From Paraburkholderia polaris (lineage in GTDB: Bacteria > Pseudomonadota > Gammaproteobacteria > Burkholderiales > Burkholderiaceae): a DNA stretch of 64,000 nt. This document shows positions 48,715 through 57,182 of this stretch, piece after piece. Each line of letters opens with the position of its first letter. Within the stretch, counting starts at the first letter, position 1. The notes under the pieces were generated by a model. It made no database searches and was not told where the DNA came from. It worked only from the letters and a program-made list of their open reading frames with translations. The position numbers and the translations under genes were made by a program. The stretch covers positions 124,001-188,000 of the forward strand of contig NZ_JABBGJ010000007.1 of assembly GCF_012927345.1 (NCBI RefSeq), written 5' to 3'.

Positions 48715-49899
48715 TCAAACGGCATCTGAAGCGGCGCCTTCATCCCTCAATGCGCGCTCGTTGCGAGCGGCAAACGGGGGCGGTGTTTGCGCGACAACCC
48801 GATTCGTCGTGTCAGTCTGCGCGCGCCGCGTCTTCAGGCGAAGAATCGGCGCTTCGATCAGCCGCCAGGACAGCACGGCCATCGTCAGCGAAATCAGGAA
48901 CGACGCGACAACTCCGGCGACATGCGCCCACATCGGTACGGTGCCGCCGAAGAACGCCGTGGCGTGGCGGTTGCGCGTCAGGTCCGGAATCAGATTGTGA
49001 TAGAGATAAAAGCCGTAGCTGATGCGCCCGAAGTTCACCAGCCAGCTGGTTTCAAGCAAACCGATCACGACTGCGTTGCGGCAGCACGCAATCGAACACA
49101 CAAGCGCCGCGATGCACACGCCGTACAAGGCGCTGACCGTCGTGAAGGCAAGCGAACTGCTCAACTGACTCCACCTTGGCTCAGTCGCACAAAACCCCAC
49201 AAGGCAAACACTCAGCACCAACAGCGTCATGCCATGTCCGAGCATGACGCGTAAGCGGCTCGCTTTCCCGGCGATCATCAAGCCGCCAATCCCGCCCAAC
49301 GCCAGCAACCAGAAGTTGGTCAGCGGATGCGTATAGATCGTGATTTCCTGCCACTGTGCCGCACGCATTGCCAGCAGCGAAACCAGTCCAACCACGACGA
49401 TCGCGAGGCACACCGCGCGATGCCGTCGCGCCGCAACCAGCAGCAATAATGGCGCAAACACGAGATAAAACTGCTCCTCGATCGCGAGGCTCCAGAGATG
49501 CGAGTAACGCCCCGGCCAGTAATGCAGTACGGAGCCGATCCAGACGTTCGACAGATAAGCGAAATGAAACGGCATGCCGCCAGCCAGTTCGGGACTCGCC
49601 ATGCCGAGCGCCATCAGCACGCACATCACCACCAGCATCAGGTAGTAAACCGGAAAGATGCGCAATGTGCGGCGAAACAGGAAGCGCTTCAGTTCAGCGC
49701 CGAACCGGCTGCCGTTTCTTTCGATGCGCGTGCGTTGCGCGGACAGAATGCCGATGATCAGAAAGCCGCTTAGCGCGAAGAAGATCCACACACCGAGGTG
49801 GCCGATCTCGCCAATGTCACCGAAAAGACGGTGCTGAAAAAAGACCATCAGGACTGCAATCGCGCGCAATCCGTCGAAGCCGGCAATCCTGTTGTTCAT
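48715..49899 (-). CDS. OafA/YrhL-type acyltransferase (family 3)
   Basis: 394 residues, ten or so helices. It opens with IAGFDGLRAIAVLMVFFQHRLF (the conserved catalytic His region), then HLGVWIFFALSGFLIIGIL and RFLFRRTLRIFPVYYL. These enzymes O-acetylate lipopolysaccharide, exopolysaccharide or peptidoglycan-linked sugars, using acyl donors from the cytoplasm. I choose ATG 49899 (GGAAG upstream) over the longer frame because the family starts there. Divergent from opgC, which encodes a member of the same acyltransferase superfamily. Confidence 0.88.
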   Translation of the reverse strand: MNNRIAGFDGLRAIAVLMVFFQHRLFGDIGEIGHLGVWIFFALSGFLIIGILSAQRTRIERNGSRFGAELKRFLFRRTLRIFPVYYLMLVVMCVLMALGMASPELAGGMPFHFAYLSNVWIGSVLHYWPGRYSHLWSLAIEEQFYLVFAPLLLLVAARRHRAVCLAIVVVGLVSLLAMRAAQWQEITIYTHPLTNFWLLALGGIGGLMIAGKASRLRVMLGHGMTLLVLSVCLVGFCATEPRWSQLSSSLAFTTVSALYGVCIAALVCSIACCRNAVVIGLLETSWLVNFGRISYGFYLYHNLIPDLTRNRHATAFFGGTVPMWAHVAGVVASFLISLTMAVLSWRLIEAPILRLKTRRAQTDTTNRVVAQTPPPFAARNERALRDEGAASDAV

Positions 49900-50289
49900 A
49901 TGGTTGTCTTCCAACGGGCGTGCACGAATCCATCCTACGATGAAAAAAAGCGAAAAAAATCGCACGTCGAAATGGGTGATTTTTTTCAGTGGCCTTTACC
50001 GATCGTGTTCGCGCTAGACGCATTAAAAGCTGCAAAACTTGCCGCAAGACTTTCCACCAACCCAAAGCGCGACGACTCAGTATTACCGCACGCCGACACC
50101 TGAATTTCAGATTGCTGCCACTTCGCGTGCATTTAAAGGGCGGTTGTCAGCGCGCGTCGACGTGGTGCACGGTATCGGTGGGAACGTTTTATTGTCATGG
50201 AGTTCCTAGTGTGAACAACGGTATACGACTGCTTTCACGACTGCTTTTCAAGGCGCGTTGCAGGCACACGCCATCTTGCGAGAACCTCA
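49900..50289. other. Divergent promoter region, acyltransferase / opgC
   Basis: 390 bases with no supportable gene; contains an A-rich stretch near 49940-49985. Both promoters must lie here. No known operator recognised. Confidence 0.5.
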
Positions 50290-51396
50290 ATGGACACCCG
50301 CCGCGGACGCTCGATCGAAGTGGATTTCTTCCGCGGCGTCGTGCTGATCGTCATCGTGTTGGACCACATTCCTGGCAGCACGCTGTCGCATCTGATGTTG
50401 CACGCGTATGCCTTGTGCGACTCGGCGGAAGTGTTCGTGTTTCTCGGCGGCTATGCGTCGGCGGCAGCGTATATGGCGGTACTCGCGGGCCGCGGCGAGA
50501 GTGCGGCGGCGATGCGCTTCGTGAGGCGCTGCTGGGAGATATATCGCGCCTATCTATTGACGGCCGTATTGACGCTACTGTCGGGTGCCGTTCTCGCGCT
50601 ATTGCATTTAAACCAGCCGATGGTCGACCTCACCGGCTGGCAGCCGTTCGCGGTTCAGCCGCTGCGCGAGGCGTTCGATATTGCCGTGCTGCGGCGCCAG
50701 CCGTATCTGTCGAGCGTGCTGCCCATGTACGTGATCTTTGCGCTGTGCGTACCGTTCGTGGTGCCGCTGGCGCGCCGTTCGTCGCTCGCGGCACTGGGCT
50801 TGAGCGTGCTGGTCTGGTCGCTCGCCCGGCCGCTGGCCGCACTCTTCAGCATTGACGACGTGGCCGACTGGGCTTTTAATCCGTTTGCATGGCAACTGAT
50901 GTTCGTGCTCGGCATTCTTTGCCGGGTGCAACCCATCAGCGAGCGCTTTCATGCCACCCGCACGGCGCACTGGTTCACGCGCGCTGCGGTGGTCGCGGTG
51001 CTGGCGTTCGCCATCGTCAAACTCTTTGTGCTGACTCAGCCGCTGCCCGGCGTGCTTAAACAGAATCTTTCCGTGGAACGCGTGATCAACTTTATCGTCA
51101 TCGCCTGGCTTGCTGCGCAGTTCGTGCGCGTGGGCAGCATCGCGTGGCTCGCACAGCGGTTGCCGGCCGTGGTGACGGTCGGCCGTACCGGGCTTGTGTG
51201 TTTCGTCGGCGGCACGCTGGTGTCGTTGATCGTCGATACGGCGACGCCGCATACTTTCCATGGTTTTCTCGGCACATTGGTCGGACTCGGCGGCGATCTG
51301 GTCGCCATCGGCGCGGTACTGATGATCGCGCGCGGCTGGAACGACTGGAAAGGGCAGCAGTCGCGCACGGCGGCCAACGGCGCGGGTTTTGGATGA
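50290..51396 (+). CDS. opgC: OpgC family glucan succinyltransferase
   Basis: 368 residues with about ten helices and the OpgC start RSIEVDFFRGVVLIVIVLDHIPGS, then ALCDSAEVFVFLGGYASAAAYM. OpgC transfers succinyl groups to osmoregulated periplasmic glucans in the inner membrane. opgG/opgH are not in the window, so the glucan backbone is made elsewhere. The stop overlaps the start of the tannase-family gene (ATGA at 51393), an unusual partner for opgC and a sign of translational coupling. Confidence 0.9.
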   Translation: MDTRRGRSIEVDFFRGVVLIVIVLDHIPGSTLSHLMLHAYALCDSAEVFVFLGGYASAAAYMAVLAGRGESAAAMRFVRRCWEIYRAYLLTAVLTLLSGAVLALLHLNQPMVDLTGWQPFAVQPLREAFDIAVLRRQPYLSSVLPMYVIFALCVPFVVPLARRSSLAALGLSVLVWSLARPLAALFSIDDVADWAFNPFAWQLMFVLGILCRVQPISERFHATRTAHWFTRAAVVAVLAFAIVKLFVLTQPLPGVLKQNLSVERVINFIVIAWLAAQFVRVGSIAWLAQRLPAVVTVGRTGLVCFVGGTLVSLIVDTATPHTFHGFLGTLVGLGGDLVAIGAVLMIARGWNDWKGQQSRTAANGAGFG

Positions 51397-53063
51397 CGGC
51401 GCGGGTGCGCCCTATGCGGTTTTCCCGAGATTCGCACACGGTCATCATGGTCGTCGGTGCGATGCTGTGGCTGAACACTTCAGCAATATTCGCCGCACCC
51501 AAGGAAGCACCGCTCGCCATGCATTGCGCGGAATTCGCGGGCGCGGTGTTACCCCCTGAACTGATCGCGTTGCCCACAGCCGGCGTGCAGATCGAAAGCG
51601 CGTCGATGGTGGCGGCCACCGCGCCCGGCAATCAGCAAGGCGGTGAATATTGCCGTATCACCGGCCGCATCAAGGCGCTCAAGGCCAGCACGCCCGATAT
51701 CCGCTTCGACCTGAATCTGCCGCGCCGCTGGAACGGCCGCGCGCTGCAGATCGGCGGTGGGGGCTACAACGGCGTGGTGGTGAGCGGTACGGGCGTGATG
51801 CCATTCTCTCCGGATCGCGCACCGCTCGCACAAGGCTATGCGACCTTCGGCGACGACTCGGGGCATGTGGGCAATTCGGCGCTCGCGGTCTTCGGCCTCG
51901 TCGATGAAGCGGTGATGAATTTCGGCTACGCGCATCTGAAGAAAACGCACGACGCCGCGCTCGCACTCATTGCCCGCGCTTACGGCCGGCCGCCGCAACG
52001 GATGTATTTCGCCGGTGGCTCGACGGGCGGCCGCGAAGGTTACACGGTGATGCAGCGCTATCCCGAAGACTACGACGGCGTGATCGCCAATTTGCCAGCG
52101 CTCAATTTTTCCGGCGTGCGTTTGATGGGCGTGAAGCTCGGTCAGGCAGAATACGCGACGCCCGGCGGTTTCATTCCGCCGCTGTTGCTCGAGCACGTGT
52201 ATCAACGCACGCTCGCGGTCTGCGACCGGCTCGATGGCGCGGCCGACGGCATCGTCAGTGACGTGGCCGGCTGCCGGGAACACGAAGCGGAAATCATCGC
52301 CTCGTTGCGCTGCGCCGGACGTGAGCCCTCGCACGACGAGTGCCTCACCGACGCGCAACTCTCCACCTTGCTGGTGATGCGCGACGGCCTGTCATTGCCC
52401 TACAAGCTGGCGTGGAACGTCACTGGCTATCGCGGCTACAACGTCTTTCAGGGCACGCATCTAACCGGCCTGCTCGGACTTGCGCATCAACCCGAGCGTT
52501 TGCCGGTGCCGACCTTCTTCGCCAACGGCTACCTGTTCGCGCAGGGCGACGGCTACATCCGCTATTTCGTGACACAGGACGCGGAGTTCGACTCGCTCAG
52601 GTTCGACCCGCTCCATCCCGGCAAATATCTCGGACAACTCATCGCGCTGTCACAGACGATCGGCGCGATGAACCCCGACCTCGCACGCTACATCGCACGC
52701 GGCGGCAAGCTGATCACGCTGCAAGGCCTCGCCGACGAAGTCATCAGCCCAAACCAGACGATCGCCTACTACGAAGCGCTGATCGATCGCTTCGGCATTG
52801 ATCAGGTCAATGGGTTCATGCGGCTTTATATGGTGCCGGGTTTTCAACATGGCAGCGGGGTGTTCATCCCATCCGTAGATCTGTTGGGTGCGCTCGATAA
52901 TTGGGTGACGCGTGGTGTATCGCCCGAAACGTTGACCGCGACGGATATCGCGGCCGCGACCAACGGACGCTCGCGTCCGTTGTGCCGTTACCCGCTGTTT
53001 CCTCGCTATAGCGGTAAGGGCAATGTGAATCTCGCCAGCAGTTTCGCATGCGCTGAACCGTGA
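51393..53063 (+). CDS. Tannase/feruloyl-esterase-family secreted esterase
   Basis: 556 residues; after a basic N-terminus comes a signal-like segment (SHTVIMVVGAMLWLNTSAIFA). Alpha/beta-hydrolase core: nucleophile Ser210 in GGSTGGREG, Asp448 in GLADEVISP and His486 in GFQHGSG form the triad. In fungal and most bacterial relatives the Ser and His are flanked by a disulfide (the CS-D-HC motif); here both cysteines are Gly. Many other cysteines remain. Likely cleaves aromatic or aliphatic ester bonds in the periplasm; coupling to opgC makes glucan-ester or plant-phenolic substrates possible. Confidence 0.85.
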   Translation: MTARVRPMRFSRDSHTVIMVVGAMLWLNTSAIFAAPKEAPLAMHCAEFAGAVLPPELIALPTAGVQIESASMVAATAPGNQQGGEYCRITGRIKALKASTPDIRFDLNLPRRWNGRALQIGGGGYNGVVVSGTGVMPFSPDRAPLAQGYATFGDDSGHVGNSALAVFGLVDEAVMNFGYAHLKKTHDAALALIARAYGRPPQRMYFAGGSTGGREGYTVMQRYPEDYDGVIANLPALNFSGVRLMGVKLGQAEYATPGGFIPPLLLEHVYQRTLAVCDRLDGAADGIVSDVAGCREHEAEIIASLRCAGREPSHDECLTDAQLSTLLVMRDGLSLPYKLAWNVTGYRGYNVFQGTHLTGLLGLAHQPERLPVPTFFANGYLFAQGDGYIRYFVTQDAEFDSLRFDPLHPGKYLGQLIALSQTIGAMNPDLARYIARGGKLITLQGLADEVISPNQTIAYYEALIDRFGIDQVNGFMRLYMVPGFQHGSGVFIPSVDLLGALDNWVTRGVSPETLTATDIAAATNGRSRPLCRYPLFPRYSGKGNVNLASSFACAEP

Positions 53064-53230
53064 CAAAATCCGGCAGATATTGCAAAAACCATAGCCGGTG
53101 TTGAAGGGCAGACACCTCTCCTCAACAGGGCCTAGCCTGGCCTCTTCCAAAAGAAAAGGGGCAAGCGGCGCATCGTCCGGGCGCCGCCGCCCCACTGAGG
53201 CGATCAACTTAGTACGCTTGTGGCAGGCTT

Positions 53231-53659
53231 CTACTGGCCGTTTTGCATCGAGCCGCCAGTGCCGCCGTTGATGTTGTTGCCCGTGCCGCTACGCGTACCG
53301 TTGTTCGTGCCGTTGTTCGTGCCGTTACTCATACCGCTATTCGACCGATTCATTGAAGGGCTGTTCGGCGCCGCGCCAGTACCCGTGCCCATGCCCCCGC
53401 CCGTGCTGGTCACACCCGGCGAGCCGTAGCCCGAATCGCTCGGGCTCTTCATCGTGCCGGGGCCGACGCCCGGTGCCGCGGTGCCGCCTGCGCCACCCGC
53501 GGTGCCGCCACCCGCGCCCATGCCGTTACCCGCGCTACCACCACCCGCGCCGCCGCCAGCTCCGCCGCCACCCGCACCGCCGCCGGCCTGTGCGTAAACC
53601 CCGCCCGAGAGCGCCATCACAAGTGCCGAAGCAAAAATCGTCCTGGTAATGTGTTTCAT
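53231..53659 (-). CDS. Gly/Asn-rich low-complexity secreted protein
   Basis: 142 residues: signal peptide ending GGVYAQ, then GGGAGGGGAGGGAGGGSAGN-type repeats, a middle with Pro/Ser, and an Asn-Gly-Thr repeat (NGTNNGTNNGTRSGTGNN). Likely disordered; no family recognised. The upstream AGGTAGATC region offers a Shine-Dalgarno (GGAGGT). Similar short glycine-rich exported proteins are common in Burkholderia-type genomes. Confidence 0.65.
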   Translation of the reverse strand: MKHITRTIFASALVMALSGGVYAQAGGGAGGGGAGGGAGGGSAGNGMGAGGGTAGGAGGTAAPGVGPGTMKSPSDSGYGSPGVTSTGGGMGTGTGAAPNSPSMNRSNSGMSNGTNNGTNNGTRSGTGNNINGGTGGSMQNGQ

Positions 53660-54285
53660 GATCTACCTCCATAGAGAGTCAATTGATGTCACGCAAGCGC
53701 ATGCCGCTCACATGAATGAACTGCCGCAAGCGGTGTGCCTCGCGCTTGCCGGAGCGTCCATCTGGAATGCGGCGACGCGGCCCGGGATGCCCCGCCTCTA
53801 CGGGTTCAGATCGAGCGCTCGCCTCCGCAGCAGTATGTTGGAGATCGAGCATGAGGCGTTCCCGGCATCGCGCTGCAAGAGAGGATGTAACTGTAGGTAT
53901 CCGAATTAATTCGGACCGGCCGGCTGGCAATGGATCGGCCGCAAATCAGATTGCGTGAAGTTTGGCTGCAGTGCAGCAACCGGGCCGCGTGACATCGCGG
54001 ACGGCGGCGGGACGCGTGCGAGGTGCTTCCTGGCAAGCAATTGTTACCTGGCCCTGTGCCGCGCGATCGCCGATCCGTGTAAAAGCAGCCGATTCAAAAC
54101 GCTCGCCAAACGCCCCGGCGATGCGACTGATAGTGCTTGCATACGAATCGGGGCCGTAGCATTGTGAAGGCGTTCCGCGCCATGCTACAGTCCAATGCGC
54201 TCAATCGGCAGCATGCTTGAACACGAGTAAAAGTACACGGCCCGGCGACTGCGCCGCCCGCTGACAAACGACTGGGGAAACATGT
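53660..54285. other. Gene-poor stretch upstream of the stressosome operon
   Basis: 626 bases between the divergent Gly-rich gene and rsbR. No frame is supportable. It contains a perfect 14-bp palindrome, CCGAATTAATTCGG (53901-53914), that resembles the one before the gene at 22855 in layout. The rsb promoter should lie toward 54150-54280; I see no sigma-B-type promoter. Confidence 0.5.
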
Positions 54286-55212
54286 ATGGAAACACTCGGC
54301 GGAACGCGTCTCGCCCAACTATTCAACGAACGGCAAAGCGAGTTGCTAGGCGAGTGGGTGGCCCAGCAATATGCGATCGCGGCACGCCGCGGCGGTGTCA
54401 CCGAAGCGCAATTGCGCAACCAGTTCGCGCAGTTCGTCGCGTTGACCGGCGCTGCGCTCGGCGCGTCCGACCGCGTGGACTTCAGGGCGCCGGCGTGGGA
54501 CGACGTGCGCAGCCTGCTCGCGGAGGTGTCGACGCAACGCGCGCGGCAGGGTTTTACCCCGGTCGAAACCGCAATGTTCGTGTTCTCGCTGAAGGAACCG
54601 CTCTTTGCACGTTTGCGTGGCGAGTTGGCGGAGGATTCCGCCAAACTGGCCGAACTGACCTGGACCATCAGCACGCTGTTCGACGCGCTCGGCCTCTACA
54701 CCACAGAAGTTTTCCAGACGAGCCGTGAGCAGATCATCGTGCGTCAGCAGCAGGAGCTGCTGGAACTGTCCACGCCGGTCGTGCAACTATGGGACGGCAT
54801 TCTCGCGTTGCCGCTGATCGGCACGCTCGACTCGGCACGCACCCAGGTTGTGATGGAAAGCCTGCTGCAGAAGATCGTCGACACCGGCGCCGCGATCGCG
54901 ATCATCGACATCACCGGCGTGCCGACCGTCGATACCCTCGTCGCACAACATCTGCTCAAGACCGTGGCGGCCGCGCGGCTGATGGGCGCCGATTGCATCA
55001 TCAGCGGGATTCGGCCGCAAATCGCGCAGACCATCGTCCATCTGGGTGTGAATCTGTCGAACGTGATCACCAAGGCCACGCTCGCCGATGCGTTCACAAT
55101 TGCGCTGCAACGTACTGGCAAGTCAGTCTCGAACGCCGGTCGTCATGCCGAAGCCCAAGGTGCGCCCGCCACGCCTCACGCATTGCGCGGCAACCAGTTC
55201 GTCGGCGACTGA
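54286..55212 (+). CDS. rsbR: Stressosome sensor RsbR (globin-like N-domain + STAS)
   Basis: 308 residues. Residues 1-150 form an all-helical, globin-like sensor region as in Bacillus RsbR. Residues about 165-280 are a STAS domain with PVVQLWDGILALPLIGTLDSART, IIDITGVPTVDTLVAQHLLKTV and LSGIRPQIAQTIVHLG-type sequence. Candidate phosphosites are Thr217 (in VDT, Thr205-like) and Thr180/Ser183 (Thr171-like). RsbR and RsbS build the stressosome shell and hold RsbT until stress. A Gly/Ala-rich tail of about 30 residues is extra. First gene of the unit; rsbS starts 34 bases later. Confidence 0.9.
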   Translation: METLGGTRLAQLFNERQSELLGEWVAQQYAIAARRGGVTEAQLRNQFAQFVALTGAALGASDRVDFRAPAWDDVRSLLAEVSTQRARQGFTPVETAMFVFSLKEPLFARLRGELAEDSAKLAELTWTISTLFDALGLYTTEVFQTSREQIIVRQQQELLELSTPVVQLWDGILALPLIGTLDSARTQVVMESLLQKIVDTGAAIAIIDITGVPTVDTLVAQHLLKTVAAARLMGADCIISGIRPQIAQTIVHLGVNLSNVITKATLADAFTIALQRTGKSVSNAGRHAEAQGAPATPHALRGNQFVGD

Positions 55213-55246
55213 CGCCGGCTCACGCGACCACCAACCGGACCCGGCG

Positions 55247-55606
55247 ATGGAACGCATTCCGATTTTGCGGATGGGCAAGCTGCTGCTTGTCACCATCCAG
55301 GTAGACATGCACGACCGTCTTGCGATGACCTTGCAGGACGATCTGACTAGCCGCATCGTCAAAGACAGTGCCAAAGGCGTGCTGATCGATATTTCATCGC
55401 TCGACGTGGTGGATTCGTTCATCGGCCGGATGATCGGCGACACGGCGGCGATGGCGCGCGTGCTCGACGCGGAAACCGTGGTGGTCGGCATGCAGCCGTC
55501 CGTCGCGATTACGCTGGTCGAACTCGGTCTGGCGCTGCCCGGTGTGCGCACCGCGCTGAATGTCGAGAAGGGCATGGCGTTGCTAACGGGTACGGAACCG
55601 CTTTGA
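55247..55606 (+). CDS. rsbS: Stressosome scaffold RsbS (single STAS domain)
   Basis: 119 residues, one STAS domain: ILRMGKLLLVTIQVDMHDRLAMTLQDDL, VLIDISSLDVVDSFIGRMIGDTA and GMQPSVAITLVELGL, the RsbS pattern. Ser57 in VDSF corresponds to the phosphorylated Ser59 of Bacillus. It co-assembles with RsbR and is phosphorylated by RsbT, which frees RsbT. The stop overlaps a possible TTG of the rsbT frame (TTGA at 55603). Confidence 0.92.
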   Translation: MERIPILRMGKLLLVTIQVDMHDRLAMTLQDDLTSRIVKDSAKGVLIDISSLDVVDSFIGRMIGDTAAMARVLDAETVVVGMQPSVAITLVELGLALPGVRTALNVEKGMALLTGTEPL

Positions 55607-55650
55607 GCGCCATTCTCGGGCAGCCGCGCGACAGCGTGCCTCTATCCTCC

Positions 55651-56109
55651 ATGACGAGCAACGACAATGCGGCCACCCCGAGTGGTCCGACTGGGCCTGA
55701 CGGCCAGCCTCCCGAGGAGATCATGGCGATCCGCTCGGACGAGCAGATTGTGCGGTTACGTCGTTTCGTGCGCGAGAAAGCCGTGGCGTTAGGAATGTCG
55801 CTAATCGATCAGACGAAACTGGTTACCGCGGCAAGCGAACTCGCCCGCAACACGCTCACGTACGGCGGGGGCGGTGACCTACACTTTTATACCGTTCAGC
55901 GTAATGGCCGTGCCGGCTTGCGCCTCGAGTTCGTCGACAACGGACCGGGCATCGCCGACATTCAAAAAGCGCTGACCGACGGCTATACCAGCGGCAACGG
56001 GCTGGGCCTGGGGCTCGGCGGCGCGAAACGGCTGTGCGACGAGTTCGAGATCCGCTCGGCACCGGGCGAAGGTACTCATATTTCTGTGACCAAATGGAAG
56101 CCGTTCTGA
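55651..56109 (+). CDS. rsbT: Serine/threonine switch kinase RsbT
   Basis: 152 residues from ATG 55651; ATG 55723 (with GAGGAG close upstream) would give 128 residues, the usual RsbT length, and TTG 55603 would give 168. The GHKL kinase motifs are intact: N-box ASELARNTLTYG (Asn67), DNGPGI (96-101) and GNGLGLGLGGAKRLCDEFEI. RsbT phosphorylates RsbR and RsbS, then leaves to activate a downstream partner (RsbU in Bacillus). Here the next genes encode an RsbT-like/PP2C fusion and kinases. Confidence 0.9.
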   Translation: MTSNDNAATPSGPTGPDGQPPEEIMAIRSDEQIVRLRRFVREKAVALGMSLIDQTKLVTAASELARNTLTYGGGGDLHFYTVQRNGRAGLRLEFVDNGPGIADIQKALTDGYTSGNGLGLGLGGAKRLCDEFEIRSAPGEGTHISVTKWKPF

Positions 56110-57182
56110 ACGGAATGAGCGCGAACCAACAGCGCTTCGAAATCGGCGATCCGAGCCAGGTTTCGTATGCGCGGCGCGGTATTGGTGAGTTGGCGCATAG
56201 CATCGGCTGCAGCGAAACGGTGATCGGCAAGCTGGCGATCATCGTGACCGAGTGCGCGACCAATCAGCTCAAACACGCGCAGCATGGCGAATTGCTCGTG
56301 CGGCCGATCAGCGAGGTGGCGCTGCCGGGCGCGGCGCTGCCGTCGCGTTACGGCATCGAACTGCTCGCGATCGACAGTGGTCCAGGTATTCACGATCTGC
56401 ACGCCTGTTTCGTCGACGGCTATACGACCGCCGGCAGTCCCGGCAATGGCATGGGCGCGATTCAACGCCTCGCCGACGACCTCGACATCTGGAGCGCTGC
56501 GGGTCTGGGCGCGGTGCTGCGCATCGTGGTCTGGGCCGATTCCGGCTCGGTAGCCGCGGACCATTGCGGGCCGATTGAATACGGCGCGATCAATCTGCCG
56601 CTCCAGGGCGAGACGCTATGCGGCGACGCATGGACGTGCGGCTACACGGAGGGCGAATTCACGGTGATGGTCGCCGACGGACTCGGCCACGGCGCGCTGG
56701 CCAACAGCGCAGCCGTGGCCGCGACCGATACATTTGCCCGGCTCGGGCCTTCGAGCGTCGAGGAAATCGTCGCGGCCTCGCACGAAGCGCTGCGGCCCAC
56801 CCGCGGTGCCGCGCTCGGCGTCGCGCGCATCCCGGCGCAGGCCGCCACGGACGGCACGCCCAGCGTCGCGCGCTTTTGCGGCGTAGGCAACATCGCCGCG
56901 AGCGTCTGGACACCCTACGGTCATCGCCATCTGGTGTCGCACGCAGGCATCGTCGGCCATCAGATGCGCAAGGTGCAGGAATTTCAGGTCGACTGGCCGC
57001 AAGACGGTTTGTTGATCGTGCACTCCGACGGCCTCGCCACGCGCTGGGATCTGAGCCGCTATCCGGGTCTCGCGCTGCGCCACCCGACCTTGGTCGCCGC
57101 TACGCTGTATCGCGACTTTACGCGCGGCCGCGACGATGTCACGGTGTTTGTCGCGCGTGCCCATCACGCGGAGCATCTGTGA
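56094..57182 (+). CDS. RsbT-like ATPase fused to PP2C/SpoIIE phosphatase (RsbX-like)
   Basis: 362 residues. Domain 1 (about 12-148) is an RsbT/RsbW-type GHKL domain with VTECATNQLKHAQHG (N-box), DSGPGIHDLHACFVDGYTT (94 on) and GNGMGAIQRLADDLDIWS. Domain 2 (about 160-360) is a PP2C phosphatase with metal Asp195 in VADGLGHG, HSDG and RDDVTVF. RsbX in Bacillus dephosphorylates RsbR/RsbS and resets the stressosome; here the same role is likely, with kinase and phosphatase in one chain. ATG 56094 overlaps rsbT by 16 bases; ATG 56115 is the alternative. Its stop overlaps the next start (57182). Confidence 0.88.
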   Translation: MEAVLNGMSANQQRFEIGDPSQVSYARRGIGELAHSIGCSETVIGKLAIIVTECATNQLKHAQHGELLVRPISEVALPGAALPSRYGIELLAIDSGPGIHDLHACFVDGYTTAGSPGNGMGAIQRLADDLDIWSAAGLGAVLRIVVWADSGSVAADHCGPIEYGAINLPLQGETLCGDAWTCGYTEGEFTVMVADGLGHGALANSAAVAATDTFARLGPSSVEEIVAASHEALRPTRGAALGVARIPAQAATDGTPSVARFCGVGNIAASVWTPYGHRHLVSHAGIVGHQMRKVQEFQVDWPQDGLLIVHSDGLATRWDLSRYPGLALRHPTLVAATLYRDFTRGRDDVTVFVARAHHAEHL

